Assembly (NCBI RefSeq): GCF_002752655.1
Contig: NZ_CP023740.1
Coordinates: 62,001-126,000, forward strand
Reading direction: 5' to 3'
From: Methylosinus trichosporium OB3b
GTDB lineage: Bacteria > Pseudomonadota > Alphaproteobacteria > Rhizobiales > Beijerinckiaceae
DNA length: 64,000 nucleotides
Part shown: positions 1-8,374 of the stretch, piece by piece
Numbering within the stretch: position 1 is the first letter of the stretch
Layout of the letters: each line of letters begins with the position of its first letter
The notes under the pieces: model-generated
The model's database searches: none
The model's input: the letters and a program-made list of their open reading frames with translations, nothing else
Told to the model about the DNA's origin: nothing
Made by a program: the position numbers and the translations under genes

Positions 1-710
1 CGTCCCAGCTCGACGCCGTCGCGAAGGTAGATGGCCTCCTGACGGTAGAGCGGCAGCCCGTCGGCGTATTTCGACACCGCGACTTGCGCGAGCAGCGCTT
101 CCGTCGGCAGGCCGGCTTCCACAATGTGCTCGGGCGCCGGCGCTTGCAGGATCGCGGCGGGGTCCTTGTAGGCGTATTTCGGCCGGATCGTCACGATCAA
201 CCGGAAGCGCGCGCGCACGACATCGAGCCTGACGCTCTCCTCCCGCCCGATCTCGACCCGCTCCTTGCCCTGGAGCTCCTCGGGAACCTCGGGCTCCAGG
301 ATTTCCTCGACCCGCTCCAGATGCGAGGGAAACCGCGGCTTGTCGCGAGGCGTCTTGCGCGGCTTGGAATCCGCCTTCGCGGCCAAACGCGCGTCGATCG
401 CCGCGAGGCCGGTTTCGACTTCCTCGAACACGAAGCTCTGTTGCTCGGCGTCGTCGGCGCCGAGCTTTTCGGAACGTTTCCCGAAGCGGTCGCGATGAAG
501 CGTCTTGATGATCGAGGTCAGCCGATCGATCTCGGCTTTCGCCACCGCATTCGTTTGCGTGAGATCCTCGACCTTCGCCGTCAGGCTCGATGTTTGCGAA
601 CGCAATGCCTGCGCGTCGGTCTCTGAACGATCGACGCGCGCCAAGGCGTCACGCGCCAGCGCCTTCAGTTCATCGACGTCGTCAGGAAGCTCGCCGAAGC
701 GCTCGATCAT
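1..710 (-). CDS. tnpC: IS66 transposase TnpC, N-terminal part (cut by window edge)
   Basis: Reading the minus strand from ATG at 710 gives about 236 residues with no stop before the window edge. The start resembles IS66 transposases: an N-terminal helical region rich in Leu, Lys and Glu, a DRFGKRSEKL-type motif, then a DKPRFPSHLER-like basic stretch that precedes the IS66 zinc-binding and DDE regions. It follows tnpB with an 82-bp gap. Only the amino-terminal half is present, so the DDE catalytic core cannot be checked here. Identity as IS66 TnpC is secure from motif and gene order. Confidence 0.8.
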   Translation of the reverse strand, partial: MIERFGELPDDVDELKALARDALARVDRSETDAQALRSQTSSLTAKVEDLTQTNAVAKAEIDRLTSIIKTLHRDRFGKRSEKLGADDAEQQSFVFEEVETGLAAIDARLAAKADSKPRKTPRDKPRFPSHLERVEEILEPEVPEELQGKERVEIGREESVRLDVVRARFRLIVTIRPKYAYKDPAAILQAPAPEHIVEAGLPTEALLAQVAVSKYADGLPLYRQEAIYLRDGVELG

Positions 711-792
711 GCTGCGCAAGGTACCGCTTTCGTTGCTGAAAGTCCCGCATTTTATGGACTTTTCAACGCTTCCGGCGCGCCTTTTTCCAAGG

Positions 793-1137
793 TCAGCCGG
801 CGCTCTGCGGCGCCGGCGCCTCTACCGCCCGAACCCGCCGCCAATCGAGTCCTTCGACCAGCGCCATGACTTGCGCGTAGCTCAGACGGATCTCGTGGCT
901 CCCCGCTGTCGGCCAGCAGAAATGCGAATGCTCGAGGCGCTTGGCGAAAAGACAAAGACCCGAACCGTCCCACCACACGATCTTGATCCGGTCGGCTCTT
1001 TTCGCTCGGAAAACATAGAGGGAACCGTCGAACGGATCGGCGCCGGCGTCCTGAACCAAGGAAACCAATCCTTCTGGTCCTTTCCGGAAATCCACGGCCG
1101 CCGCCCGCAACAGCACCCGTGCGCCCGGCGGAATCAT
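793..1137 (-). CDS. tnpB: IS66 accessory protein TnpB
   Basis: 114-residue protein of the IS66 Orf2/TnpB family, an accessory protein needed for IS66 transposition whose biochemical role is not settled. It has the family's typical core: an early DFRKGPEGL segment, a GSLYVFRAKR block followed by IKIVWWDGSGLCLFAKRLE, and a late GLDWRR motif. Length is normal for the family. Its ATG overlaps the stop of tnpA by four bases (ATGA at 1134-1137), the usual translational coupling in this family. Confidence 0.9.
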   Translation of the reverse strand: MIPPGARVLLRAAAVDFRKGPEGLVSLVQDAGADPFDGSLYVFRAKRADRIKIVWWDGSGLCLFAKRLEHSHFCWPTAGSHEIRLSYAQVMALVEGLDWRRVRAVEAPAPQSAG

Positions 1138-1511
1138 GCCTCACGCACCGCGCGCAGCAGGCGGCGAAGGTCGGCTTCCGAAATATCCGCGTTCACCCGC
1201 ACGACCGCCCCGCCGAGTTCTATCTCCACGCGCCGCGTCTTTGCCGCACGCGGCTCCGCCGGCGCCTGGCGCTCGATCTTTTCCGCGCGGAGAGCGGCGG
1301 CGCGTCGCCACCCGAAAAGTTGCGACGGCGTGATATCGAGCGAACGCGCCAGCGCCGAGACATTCGTGCCGGGCTCCAGCGACGCGGTGATCGCCCGGTC
1401 CTTGAAGTCCTCCGACCAACGTCGACGTTCTCCGACCGGCGCTCCTTCGAGACGTTCAGCTCGGACCTCGATGAACTGGTTCGTGTCAGTTCTGCGCATA
1501 GGCGTAGACAT
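1134..1511 (-). CDS. tnpA: IS66 TnpA, HTH accessory protein
   Basis: 125-residue IS66 Orf1/TnpA protein. A helix-turn-helix lies around residues 30-70 (RRWSEDFKDRAI, then NVSALARSLDITPSQLFGWRR). The C-terminal part matches the IS66 Orf1 tail (VEIELGGAVVRVNADISEADLRRLLRA). It is the first gene of the element and its stop overlaps the start of tnpB. Probable DNA-binding accessory factor for transposition. Confidence 0.88.
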   Translation of the reverse strand: MSTPMRRTDTNQFIEVRAERLEGAPVGERRRWSEDFKDRAITASLEPGTNVSALARSLDITPSQLFGWRRAAALRAEKIERQAPAEPRAAKTRRVEIELGGAVVRVNADISEADLRRLLRAVREA

Positions 1512-1587
1512 AGATGTTGCTATCCATGTCCAACCGCTACCACTTCCACGCCACGCGCCGCCAGAATGGCGCCGGGTGAACGCTTAC

Positions 1588-2422
1588 CATGGACGAGACG
1601 CGGGCGCCGGTTCTCGATCCCGGCCGCGGCCGGACGAAGACGGGCTATCTTTGGGCCGTTCTGCGCGACGACCGCGGGCACGGCGGCGCCGATCCGCCGA
1701 TCGTGGTCTATCATTACGCGCCGGGTCGCAGTGGCGAGCACGCCGAGCGGATGCTCGAAGGATTCGACGGCGTTCTCCAGGTCGACGGCTATGGCGGCTA
1801 TCATCGTCTGGCTCGCCCCGAGCGCAAAGGCGGCGCCCCGCTGCGGCTCGCCTGGTGCTGGAGCCACGGAAGGCGCGAGATCATCGCCGCCACGCCGAAG
1901 GCGGGCTCGCCAATCGCCGAAGCGATCCTGGCGCGCATCGCCGCGATCTATGCGATCGAGGCGGAGATCAGGGGCAAAGAGGCGTCGATCCGGCAGAGCG
2001 GTCGCGCCGAGCGGTCGCGGCCTCTCGTCGTCGAGCTCGAAGAGTTTTTGCGCGCCCAGGCCGCGCGCCTCTCCGGACGCAGCGACATAGGCAAGGCGGT
2101 CGCCTATCTTCTGAACCATTGGGCCGGGCTGACACTGTTCCTCGACGATGGACGCGTCGAGATGGACACCAACCTCGTCGAAAATCGGATTCGGCCGCTG
2201 ACTCTCACGCGCAAGAATGCATTATTCGCGGGGCACGATGAAGGTGGACGTTCCTGGTCGCGTCTCGCTTCGCTCATTGCGACATGCAAGCTGAACAGCA
2301 TCGATCCCTATGCCTGGATGAAGGCGACGCTCGAGGCGATCGCCGACGGCCATCCGCAGTCGCGCATCGACGAGCTGATGCCCTGGGCCTTCAAATCCTC
2401 GTCGCCGACGCCAGCCGCCTGA
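1588..2422 (+). pseudogene. tnpC: IS66 transposase TnpC, C-terminal half
   Basis: About 277 residues covering the C-terminal half of an IS66 transposase. The DDE region opens at DETRAPVLDPGRGRTKTG, continues through the second Asp (LQVDGYGGYHRL), the CWSHGRRE motif and the VEMDTNLVENRIRPLTL region, and ends with the IS66 C-terminal domain. The N-terminal half is missing because the minus-strand IS66 is inserted at 1587/1588, and an in-frame stop lies just upstream of the junction. It cannot make a working transposase. Confidence 0.85.
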
Positions 2423-2546
2423 TCGATTGCCGCACGCTGACCTAATCGCTGGCGAAGCTTTGCGCCAAAGGCGTGCAATGCCTTGTCGCAAAGAATTGCA
2501 AGCTGTTCTTCCATTCCAGCGGCAATGGGACGGAAACGGCGCTTAC
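1588..2546 (+). mobile_element. IS66-family element, 5'-truncated by another IS66
   Basis: Right-hand part of a plus-strand IS66. It begins abruptly at 1588, next to the tip of the minus-strand IS66, and ends with an inverted repeat whose outer tip is cgcttac at 2540-2546 (GTAAGCG read inward), the same 7-base tip as the neighbouring element. Beyond 2546 the minus-strand glycosyltransferase reading frame resumes, so this element had inserted into that gene. Confidence 0.8.
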
Positions 2547-3101
2547 CTTCATCCGCATGTTCACGCCGGTCCGTATGAACGAGCGGACCACTTTGTTGAA
2601 CCTGATCGCGGGGCGAGACGCAGGCTGAAGGATGTAGGGCGCCGGAGGCGTCAGCGACGGATTGGAAGCCGACTGCACATACAGCGGCGCAAGGGCGAGC
2701 CTCGCAGTCGGAAGGCCAGACGTCTCTGCGGCCAGATTCGCGCCGACGAGCAGATTATGAGTGACGATCGCATCCGCTCCCTCCGCCGCGGCGAGAGTGT
2801 CGTCGTAGGTTTCGGCGAGGAAACGAAGATAAATTTCGTCCAAGATAAAATATGGGTTCCTCAACATGATCCGAAAGGCGCCGGCAAGATCGACGCCGAG
2901 CGCGCCGACGATGTCGTTCTCGTGTGGTCGCAAGCGAGCATAGGCGATACCCTCGCGCTCGATCGAGCCTCTATGCATTTCAGGCGCAGCGATGACCACA
3001 TCCAGACCCCGGCGGCGCATTGCGTGAGCGACGGCGATAAACGGATAAATGTCGCCCAGAGTGCCGAATGTCGCCAACAAAATGCGCTTGCGCCGCCCCA
3101 T
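2547..3101 (-). pseudogene. Glycosyltransferase (MGT/UGT type), N-terminal fragment
   Basis: The minus-strand frame from ATG 3101 (a TTG at 3113 is also possible) gives 185 residues of the N-terminal domain of a GT28/UGT-type glycosyltransferase. It opens with the diagnostic RILLATFGTLGDIYPFIAVA, followed by HAMRRRGLDVVIAAPE. These enzymes are usually about 400 residues with the nucleotide-sugar site in the C-terminal domain, which is absent. The frame runs straight into the IS66 tip at 2546 and picks up about 35 foreign residues before a stop at 2442. Substrate cannot be inferred. Confidence 0.75.
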
Positions 3102-3230
3102 CGCTTTTTCCAAATTTCAAATGTGCTTCACAACTCTTACCAACAAATGTTCGTCGTGAGCAACACGACCCGGAAGCCAGCCGACGATGTATAAAATAAC
3201 TCGCCCGATCATATTTGTCCCACGAAGGAT

Positions 3231-3443
3231 CTATATGGCGCGCTCCCGCCATTCGATCATGAATACTCGTGGCGCCACTTCATAGCCCAGGCGTCCGTGG
3301 AATGGAACCACTCCAGTGGCCGCTTCTCGCACGAGCACCGTATCAGCGAAAATGCTCTGCGGAGGCAAGATTGTAGAGCTGACCCCAGTGACCGTCATAT
3401 CAGACCATGACGTTTGCAATGACCCAACCGACGCGAGCAGCAC
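3231..3443 (-). CDS. Short ORF of unknown nature
   Basis: 70-residue reading frame from a GTG start, 22 bp downstream of the SDR stop on the same strand. It has no motif I recognise, no membrane segment and no clear ribosome binding site. Composition is a little less GC-rich than its neighbours. It may be the 3' remnant of a decayed gene rather than a functional one. Confidence 0.2.
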   Translation of the reverse strand: MLLASVGSLQTSWSDMTVTGVSSTILPPQSIFADTVLVREAATGVVPFHGRLGYEVAPRVFMIEWRERAI

Positions 3444-3465
3444 GTCCGAGCAGGCTCCTTTGCTG

Positions 3466-4254
3466 TCATTGAGGTCGCCGGTAAGGAAAACTGGCGGCTC
3501 TCCCGATGAGGGAACGCGGAAGCGTACGACTGGCGAGATAGGCTACACGGTTTCCCAACCCGGGCACTGTCATGTAACGCCGCCGCAGCAGCGCTTCGAC
3601 CGCTGATGCAGCGCAGCGATCCACGTCCATCAGCCCCATCCGCCCCCAACGCAAATCGCTTTGTGCGGCCATAGCCGTATCTATGCCTCCCGGCAAAAAA
3701 GCGCCGACACTTACACTCGTCCCTCTCAGTTCGATTGAAAGCGCCTGAATGAGCGTGTTCATATACGCCTTCGAGGCCCCGTAAACCGCCTGATACGGCA
3801 ATGAGGTCTCGGCTCCCAGACTGGAGATCGCGAGAATCGCCGTCTCGGAACGGCGAAGTTTGAAGATGCTGACGATACGCGCCAGCAGGTCCGTGAAGCC
3901 GAGAACATTGGTCTCGATCAAACTATGATAGTCGGAAATGTTGTTTGCGTCGAACCGACCAACGCTCGTGAGGCCGGCGGCGAGCAAGGCTGCTGTCGCA
4001 TCGAGCTCCTCGATCTTGGCGGCGATCCGCGACCGGCCCTCTTCTGTGCTCTGGTCGGCCGAGACGACCTCGCTGGCAATTCCGAAACGTAGTTCGATTT
4101 CGGACTGCAGATCGAGCAATCTGTCCATGCGTCGGCCGACCAAGATGGGCTTTGCTTTGTAGGAACCCGCCAGGCAAAGCGCTGCGGCCCTGCCGAGGCC
4201 CGATGATGCGCCAGTGACAACGACCCATGATTCAGCGATAGGCAGGCGCGCCAT
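3466..4254 (-). CDS. Short-chain dehydrogenase/reductase (SDR)
   Basis: 262-residue classical SDR, probably a cytoplasmic NAD(P)H-dependent oxidoreductase. The nucleotide-binding motif TGASSGLG is at residues 14-21, a NVLG-type motif at 116-119, a catalytic Ser near 144-145, and the YxxxK pair as Tyr158/Lys162 (YGASK). Length is normal. The closest SDR style is the DltE/short-chain 'SDR family NAD(P)-dependent' group acting on acyl or sugar substrates, but the substrate cannot be read from the sequence. It lies upstream of the truncated glycosyltransferase on the same strand, so both may once have belonged to a small envelope or metabolite cluster (inference). Confidence 0.85.
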   Translation of the reverse strand: MARLPIAESWVVVTGASSGLGRAAALCLAGSYKAKPILVGRRMDRLLDLQSEIELRFGIASEVVSADQSTEEGRSRIAAKIEELDATAALLAAGLTSVGRFDANNISDYHSLIETNVLGFTDLLARIVSIFKLRRSETAILAISSLGAETSLPYQAVYGASKAYMNTLIQALSIELRGTSVSVGAFLPGGIDTAMAAQSDLRWGRMGLMDVDRCAASAVEALLRRRYMTVPGLGNRVAYLASRTLPRSLIGRAASFPYRRPQ

Positions 4255-4553
4255 TATTTCACTCTCTCGCGATCGTTCCCGGGCGCGCTCGAGGGCTCGC
4301 GGGAGAAGTTTAGGGTGTTCCGCGATCTCAGCGGTGCTTGTTGGTCAGCTTGATGATGGCAGTTCTTACGGGTCGGGGCAACTTCCGCTGTTTCGCGACC
4401 AATATACTGCTGCTTGCGTATCGCGGACGACTTCGCATTCCTTCCGTTCAATCAGTTCATCAGCGCTCTTGGAACCTGTTTGGCAGCGCTGAAGTGTCAT
4501 CGGCGCGCATCCTGCGTATTCCGCGGCCGGGTGACGGAGAACGGCTCGTCCCG
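4255..4553. other. Intergenic stretch, no gene seen
   Basis: About 300 bp between the SDR and the aspartyl-protease gene, both on the minus strand. It would hold the SDR promoter. I see no convincing reading frame, RNA gene or strong terminator. Plus-strand frames here are continuations of frames antisense to the protease gene. Confidence 0.4.
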
Positions 4554-5822
4554 TCATTCGTAACCCGTGATTGCCGCGTCGATTTCTATCCGCGCACCGT
4601 CGCGCTCCAGCAGCAACCGGCGTCGCTCCCCCGGAGCGCCGTGGAGTTTCGACAACACCGCTTCCCTGCTGGCGCCCCGAATTTCAGCGCCGTCGACGGC
4701 CACGAGCTCGTCTCCGATTTCAGCTCCTTCGATGGCTTCATCGGCTCCCTCGGCGCTCGCCTTGCGAACAAGGTTGCCGATGAAGTAGCGATCATCGCGC
4801 CGAACGAGGGTAAGGCCCGGCTGATCGAGTCCGTGCAAATCAATGCTCCGCTGCTTTCGCCAATAGGTCATTCGGTTCGGGTAGTCGATCGTCAGCTTGT
4901 AGTCTTTGAGCACGTTGCCGCCGAGCCAGCCTATGACGGGCGTCGGAGCCGCCTTGCGCCAATTGTCCCAAAAGAAGTCGCCGAGCAATCCATCGACGAA
5001 GACGCCGAGTATCGGGGCGGTCGCCAGTGCGCCGACATTGTCGAGGGAGAGCGCGCCGACCGTGATTCTCGGAACGCGGAACACGACGCCATCCTTCTCG
5101 AAGGCGAAATCGACCATATTGGCGTTGGCCGGACCGACCGCGCCAAAAGCGCGCCGCCATTCGGGATGTTGCGCCATCCAGCCTCTCGCGACATCGCCTC
5201 GCACCCAGCTGTAACCGGAGCCAGCGTCAAGCGCGAGCGGGTAAACGCTATCGCCGATTTTGACCTCGATCGCGATGACGCCGGTCTTCGAATTAACCTC
5301 GCACGGAACGGCGACGCCCTCTGGCTTTCGAGTCCCGGGCTCCGCGATAGCCAAGGCGTGACGACCATAGTCGAGAGTTACAATGAACTGCTGTAAGAGA
5401 CTCGCCGGCAGCATAGCTTCGACCGGCTTGGGCGCGAAGAGATGTCGAAAGTCTGGAACGCCGAGTCCGCCATCGCCATTCACGACCCCGCCCGCGTCCG
5501 CCATGATCGCGCGGTCCCCGACCCAGAATCGTAACGGTCGCCCTCGGTCGATGGCCAACTCCTGATAGAGCGTCCGCGTCAGAACCGGCGCAGCCATACC
5601 CATGTTGAACCAAACGAGCGCCTTACGCGTTCCCCCCTCCGGCGTTTCGAAGGCGACGTCCAGCAGCACACGCCCGGCGTCGAGGATCATAGGAATTTCA
5701 CCAGTCGCGAAAGCCACGGTCGTTTGCGGCGGAGGGCCTTTTCGCGCCGCCTCGGCCGGCGCGGAAACGCAACTCAGAAGCATGGGAACGACCAAAAGCG
5801 CACAACGGGGAAAATCGGTCAT
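4554..5822 (-). CDS. Exported retropepsin-like aspartyl protease with PDZ domain
   Basis: 422 residues. The N-terminus (MTDFPRCALLVVPMLLSCVS, then APAEAARK) is a signal peptide. The LLSC could be a weak lipobox, so secretion or lipoprotein anchoring are both possible. The middle holds two related beta-rich halves. The second carries LALDAGSGYSWV, a variant of the retropepsin D-T/S-G motif (DAGS), followed by the hydrophobic-hydrophobic-Gly pattern. The C-terminal 90 residues form a PDZ domain (EIGDELVAVDGAEI, then LLLERDG). The likely role is a periplasmic protease or a non-catalytic relative. Whether DAGS is active is uncertain. It stands alone, with the XRE regulator just upstream on the same strand. 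Confidence 0.75.
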   Translation of the reverse strand: MTDFPRCALLVVPMLLSCVSAPAEAARKGPPPQTTVAFATGEIPMILDAGRVLLDVAFETPEGGTRKALVWFNMGMAAPVLTRTLYQELAIDRGRPLRFWVGDRAIMADAGGVVNGDGGLGVPDFRHLFAPKPVEAMLPASLLQQFIVTLDYGRHALAIAEPGTRKPEGVAVPCEVNSKTGVIAIEVKIGDSVYPLALDAGSGYSWVRGDVARGWMAQHPEWRRAFGAVGPANANMVDFAFEKDGVVFRVPRITVGALSLDNVGALATAPILGVFVDGLLGDFFWDNWRKAAPTPVIGWLGGNVLKDYKLTIDYPNRMTYWRKQRSIDLHGLDQPGLTLVRRDDRYFIGNLVRKASAEGADEAIEGAEIGDELVAVDGAEIRGASREAVLSKLHGAPGERRRLLLERDGARIEIDAAITGYE

Positions 5823-5846
5823 GGCGAAGCCTAGCCATAGAATGAA

Positions 5847-6083
5847 TCAAACGGCGTCTTTCAAGGATCCCACCTCATCATCCGGCGTATATTCCATCAA
5901 GTCGCCGGGCTGGCAGTCGAGATAGCGGCAAATCGCGGCGAGCGTCGAAAAGCGAACGCCATTCACCTTGCCCGATTTGAGGAGAGAGAGATTTGCCTCG
6001 GTGATGCCGATCGCCTGCGCGAGAGTCTTTGAGCGAATCCTGCGTTTGGCCAGCATGACGTCGAGGCGCATGATGATCGGCAT
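5847..6083 (-). CDS. XRE-family HTH regulator (YozG/YoaS-partner type)
   Basis: 78-residue Cro/CI-type helix-turn-helix protein. The HTH lies at residues 15-65: RSKTLAQAIGITEANLSLLK as helices 2-3, then FSTLAAICRYLDCQPGDLM. This short XRE family is regularly encoded beside a DUF2975 membrane protein, and that is the case here: its ATG shares one base with the stop of the upstream DUF2975 gene (TGATG at 6081-6085). It is therefore the second gene of a two-gene unit, probably autoregulatory (inference). Confidence 0.85.
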   Translation of the reverse strand: MPIIMRLDVMLAKRRIRSKTLAQAIGITEANLSLLKSGKVNGVRFSTLAAICRYLDCQPGDLMEYTPDDEVGSLKDAV

Positions 6084-6613
6084 CAGACGAATCCGTCCCG
6101 TTCCTGCTCGATCTCACGACCGAACTCCATGACGTCGGCGATGACGAAGGCCAGTGTGCCGAAGATCAACGACATGACCTCGTCGAGGTGAAACCAGATC
6201 GGATCACTCGTCACTCCCGCGAGTATGATGACGCGATTGGCGACGAATGGCGCGGCCGAGTAGAGAATGAGGCCTACGCCCATGAATTTTATTCGGCGCG
6301 CATTTTCGAAGGCGAACACGATCCCATCGGCATAGAGACGAAACAACCCGCGCGCCTCGTGAAGAATGAACATGATCGGCGTCGTGAGGAGGCAGATGGC
6401 GACAGCGCCCGCCAGCCGCTGGCTCGGGGCAAAGGCCGAGAGAGCCACGCGGCCTCCTGCCGGTTCGGGCGCTCGTCCGATCCATAGTCCTCCCGGACCA
6501 AATGAGAGGAGCGGCCCGTCATAGAGCAGCGCCGCCATGGCGAGCGTCAGAGTAAACGCCGCAGCCAATGCGAAGGCGACGGTCAGCGCGGTCGCAAGCA
6601 GATCGCTTCTGCG
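6083..6613 (-). pseudogene. DUF2975 membrane protein, 5' end cut by IS6 element
   Basis: Predicted membrane protein of the DUF2975 family with about four hydrophobic segments, ending in EFGREIEQERDGFV. The frame stays open upstream through RRSDLLATALTVAFALAAA to base 6613, where the IS6-family inverted repeat begins, so the native start is probably lost. A TTG at 6568 could still start a 161-residue version. The usual DUF2975 N-terminus has a short cytoplasmic stretch ahead of the first membrane helix, which fits a loss of only a few residues. Function unknown; paired with the XRE regulator downstream. Confidence 0.65.
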
Positions 6614-7417
6614 GGTTGTGTCGCAAATTTTGTCTACGGACGCGACACCGGCGTCTGAGAGTGACGCGGCTCACGCCACGAGGGCATAGAACTGCTGCGC
6701 TGGACGCAATTCGCCTGTCGTTCGCAGCTGCCCCTTGCGGATCATATGCATGAGCTCGATCCCGGAAAGTGTCGCGGCAGCCGATCGAAATGATTTGAAA
6801 CCCAACATCGGCCGCGTCACTCGCTTCACCGCTCGATGGTCCTGTTCGACAATATTGTTGAGATATTTGATGCGGCGGATTTCGATGTCCGCTTCATGCT
6901 CCGCATTGTAGCGTTCGATCGCGGCCGTGTTGGCGCCGCTCTTGTCGATCGTGATCTTCTCCGGCTCGCCATGCTGGCCGATCGCCTTGCGCAAGAAGCG
7001 CAACGCGGCTTTGCAGTCCCTCTTGGCCGTCAGCAGGAAATCCACCGTCCCGCCTGCCTTGTCGACCGCCCGATACAGATATTTCCAGCAGCCTTTGACT
7101 TTCACGTAGGTCTCATCGAGACGCCAGCTGGATCCGATCGAGCGCTTGCGAGTGTGGAACTGTTTCTCCAGCAAAGGAGCATACTTGACGACCCAGCGGT
7201 TGAGCGTCGAATGGTCGACTTCGACACCTCGCTCTTCCATCATTTCCTCGAGTTGACGATAGCTCATCGGATACGCCACATACCAGCGGACGCCCCACAG
7301 AATCACGTCGCGTTCAAAATGGCTGCCCTTGAAATCAATCATCGCACTCGTCCGCCAGCTCCACTACCGGCAATTATAGCCCCAAACCGACCTGCGACAA
7401 AAATTCGCGACAGAACC
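6614..7417 (-). mobile_element. IS6-family element, copy 1 (804 bp, complete)
   Basis: 804-bp element bounded by near-identical inverted repeats: GGTTGTGTCGCAAATTTTGTC at the left and, read inward from the right, GGTTCTGTCGCGAATTTTTGTC. It encodes one transposase. The flanking 8-mers (cttctgcg and atcatgcg) do not match, so no target duplication is visible. Each side abuts a truncated gene (DUF2975 left, RND pump right), which points to an IS-mediated deletion or rearrangement rather than simple insertion. Confidence 0.9.
6671..7342 (-). CDS. IS6-family transposase (copy 1)
   Basis: 223-residue IS6/IS26-type DDE transposase. It starts [20 protein letters not shown], has the [12 protein letters not shown] and DHSTLNRWV helix-turn-helix region, the first catalytic Asp in [12 protein letters not shown], the second in ITIDKSGAN, and the Glu near [12 protein letters not shown]. 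Length is normal. The protein is identical to the copies at 24903-25574 and 33701-34372, which shows recent amplification. Confidence 0.93.
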   Translation of the reverse strand: MIDFKGSHFERDVILWGVRWYVAYPMSYRQLEEMMEERGVEVDHSTLNRWVVKYAPLLEKQFHTRKRSIGSSWRLDETYVKVKGCWKYLYRAVDKAGGTVDFLLTAKRDCKAALRFLRKAIGQHGEPEKITIDKSGANTAAIERYNAEHEADIEIRRIKYLNNIVEQDHRAVKRVTRPMLGFKSFRSAAATLSGIELMHMIRKGQLRTTGELRPAQQFYALVA

Positions 7418-7693
7418 ATCATGCGCGGCGCCGTCGAGCGCGTGCGCCCGAAGATGATGACGGTCACGGCCATCATCGCCGGCCTGCTGCCGATCCTCTG
7501 GAGCCATGGCGCGGGCTCGGAGGTCATGCAGCGCATCGCGGCGCCGATGATCGGCGGCATGGCGTCCTCGACGGCGCTGACGCTCGTCGTCATTCCGGCG
7601 ATCTATGCGCTCGTCAAGGGCTTCCGCTTGCCTCGCGCCGGAGTCACTTCGAACGCAGGCCGAGCAGCACGCGGCCGTCCGGTTCGGAATTGA
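7418..7693 (+). pseudogene. CusA/CzcA-type RND metal efflux pump, C-terminal fragment
   Basis: The frame open from the IS6 junction encodes the last part of a heavy-metal RND transporter: [20 protein letters not shown], the [20 protein letters not shown] block, and the final helix ending [15 protein letters not shown] pumps of this family are about 1,030-1,050 residues, so more than 90% of the gene is missing upstream. About 20 further residues before the stop look unrelated. Non-functional remnant. Confidence 0.8.
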
Positions 7694-7829
7694 CGCTCGA
7701 TCCCGTGACTGCGGAGGGCTTCGACGCGAGCGCCCGCGCGCGCAGGCGAGAGGCGTCGACGCCGAGCCGCGTCAGCGCCAGGACGACCGCCTCCGCCCGC
7801 TGCTGATCGTAGCGCGCGCTCCCGCGCCC
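7644..7829 (-). pseudogene. OmpA-like C-terminal fragment
   Basis: On the minus strand a frame ending at 7644 reads RYDQQRAEAVVLALTRLGVD, then ASRLRARALASKP and a tail ending [10 protein letters not shown]. This resembles the end of an OmpA/MotB peptidoglycan-binding domain, where QRAEAVxxAL and DxxRLxxxG are typical. Nothing upstream on this strand belongs to the same protein. A short remnant; identity is tentative. Confidence 0.35.
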
Positions 7830-7891
7830 GGCGCATCAGGCCACCCACGGCGTCGGAGCAGTTGGACGAGTTGCTGGGATACCATGTCCCT

Positions 7892-8038
7892 ATGGGCCGC
7901 CCGCCCAAGCACGACCTGTCCACCTGGACCGTCACCGACGATTGGCCGCGCCCCGTTCCGGTCACGCAGGCCGAGATCGAGGTGTTCGAGCAATGGTTCG
8001 GAGACCTATTCGATGAACTGTTCGGCCCTGAGGGCTGA
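7892..8038 (+). CDS. Small ORF upstream of the toxin-antitoxin locus
   Basis: 48 residues from ATG: MGRPPKHDLSTW, then DDWPRPVPVTQAEIEVFEQW and an acidic end. The frame stays open some 20 codons further upstream (…SEQLDELLGYHVP), so the annotated start may be internal to a truncated gene. It reads as coding (strong codon bias) but matches no family I can name. It may be part of the recombinase-carrying element that follows. Confidence 0.35.
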   Translation: MGRPPKHDLSTWTVTDDWPRPVPVTQAEIEVFEQWFGDLFDELFGPEG

Positions 8039-8095
8039 CACTTCGGGGATTTGAAATCGGCGTTGAAACCCGCCTTCCAATAGATTATATGTAGT

Positions 8096-8115
8096 CACAT
8101 ATGCCTACATATGTG
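8096..8115. promoter_or_regulatory. Perfect palindrome, probable operator of the Phd/PIN locus
   Basis: Arms CACATATG (8096-8103) and CATATGTG (8108-8115) are perfectly complementary around a 4-bp spacer, ending 10 bp before the antitoxin ATG. A related half-site (TATATGTAG) lies just upstream. Phd/YefM antitoxins bind short palindromes at their own promoters, so this is a likely autoregulatory operator. Confidence 0.7.
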
Positions 8116-8125
8116 AGGGCGCAAC

Positions 8126-8374
8126 ATGCTGACCATCAACCTCAGAGACGCCAAGGCTGGATTTTCCAGCCTCGTTGATGAAGTCGTCAAAGGAGAGATC
8201 GTGACCATTACCCGTCATGGTAAGCCCGTTGCGGCCCTGGTTTCGGTCGAGGCGGCGGAGATCGCGCGCAAGGCGCTCGAACGCAAACGGGCGGGCCTTG
8301 TCAGCTATCTCAGGACATTCCCAGGCGGAGAGTTCCCGCGTAACCGCAAACCATCGCGGGATGTCGAGCTTTGA
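8126..8374 (+). CDS. Phd/YefM-family antitoxin
   Basis: 82 residues with the typical N-terminal DNA-binding fold of Phd/YefM antitoxins: MLTINLRDAKAGFSSLVDEV, then GEIVTITRHGKPVAALVSVE. The C-terminal basic/aromatic tail would wrap the toxin. It is the first gene of a two-gene unit, and its stop overlaps the toxin start (TTGA at 8371-8374). The palindrome at 8096-8115 is probably its operator. Confidence 0.9.
   Translation: MLTINLRDAKAGFSSLVDEVVKGEIVTITRHGKPVAALVSVEAAEIARKALERKRAGLVSYLRTFPGGEFPRNRKPSRDVEL

Larger units (their letters stand above)
1..1587 (-). mobile_element. IS66-family element, partial (runs off left edge)
   Basis: Minus-strand IS66 element with the standard order tnpA-tnpB-tnpC. 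Its terminal inverted repeat tip reads GTAAGCG on the minus strand (1587 to 1581), 76 bp upstream of tnpA. The base next to the tip (1588) lies inside the tnpC of a second, oppositely oriented IS66, so this element inserted into that one. The other end and any 8-bp target duplication are outside the window. Confidence 0.85.

Noticed and set aside
4338..5396. Plus-strand frame of 352 codons opposite the aspartyl-protease gene
   Set aside because: The minus strand has a signal peptide, protease motif and PDZ domain in one frame; the plus frame has no recognisable feature.
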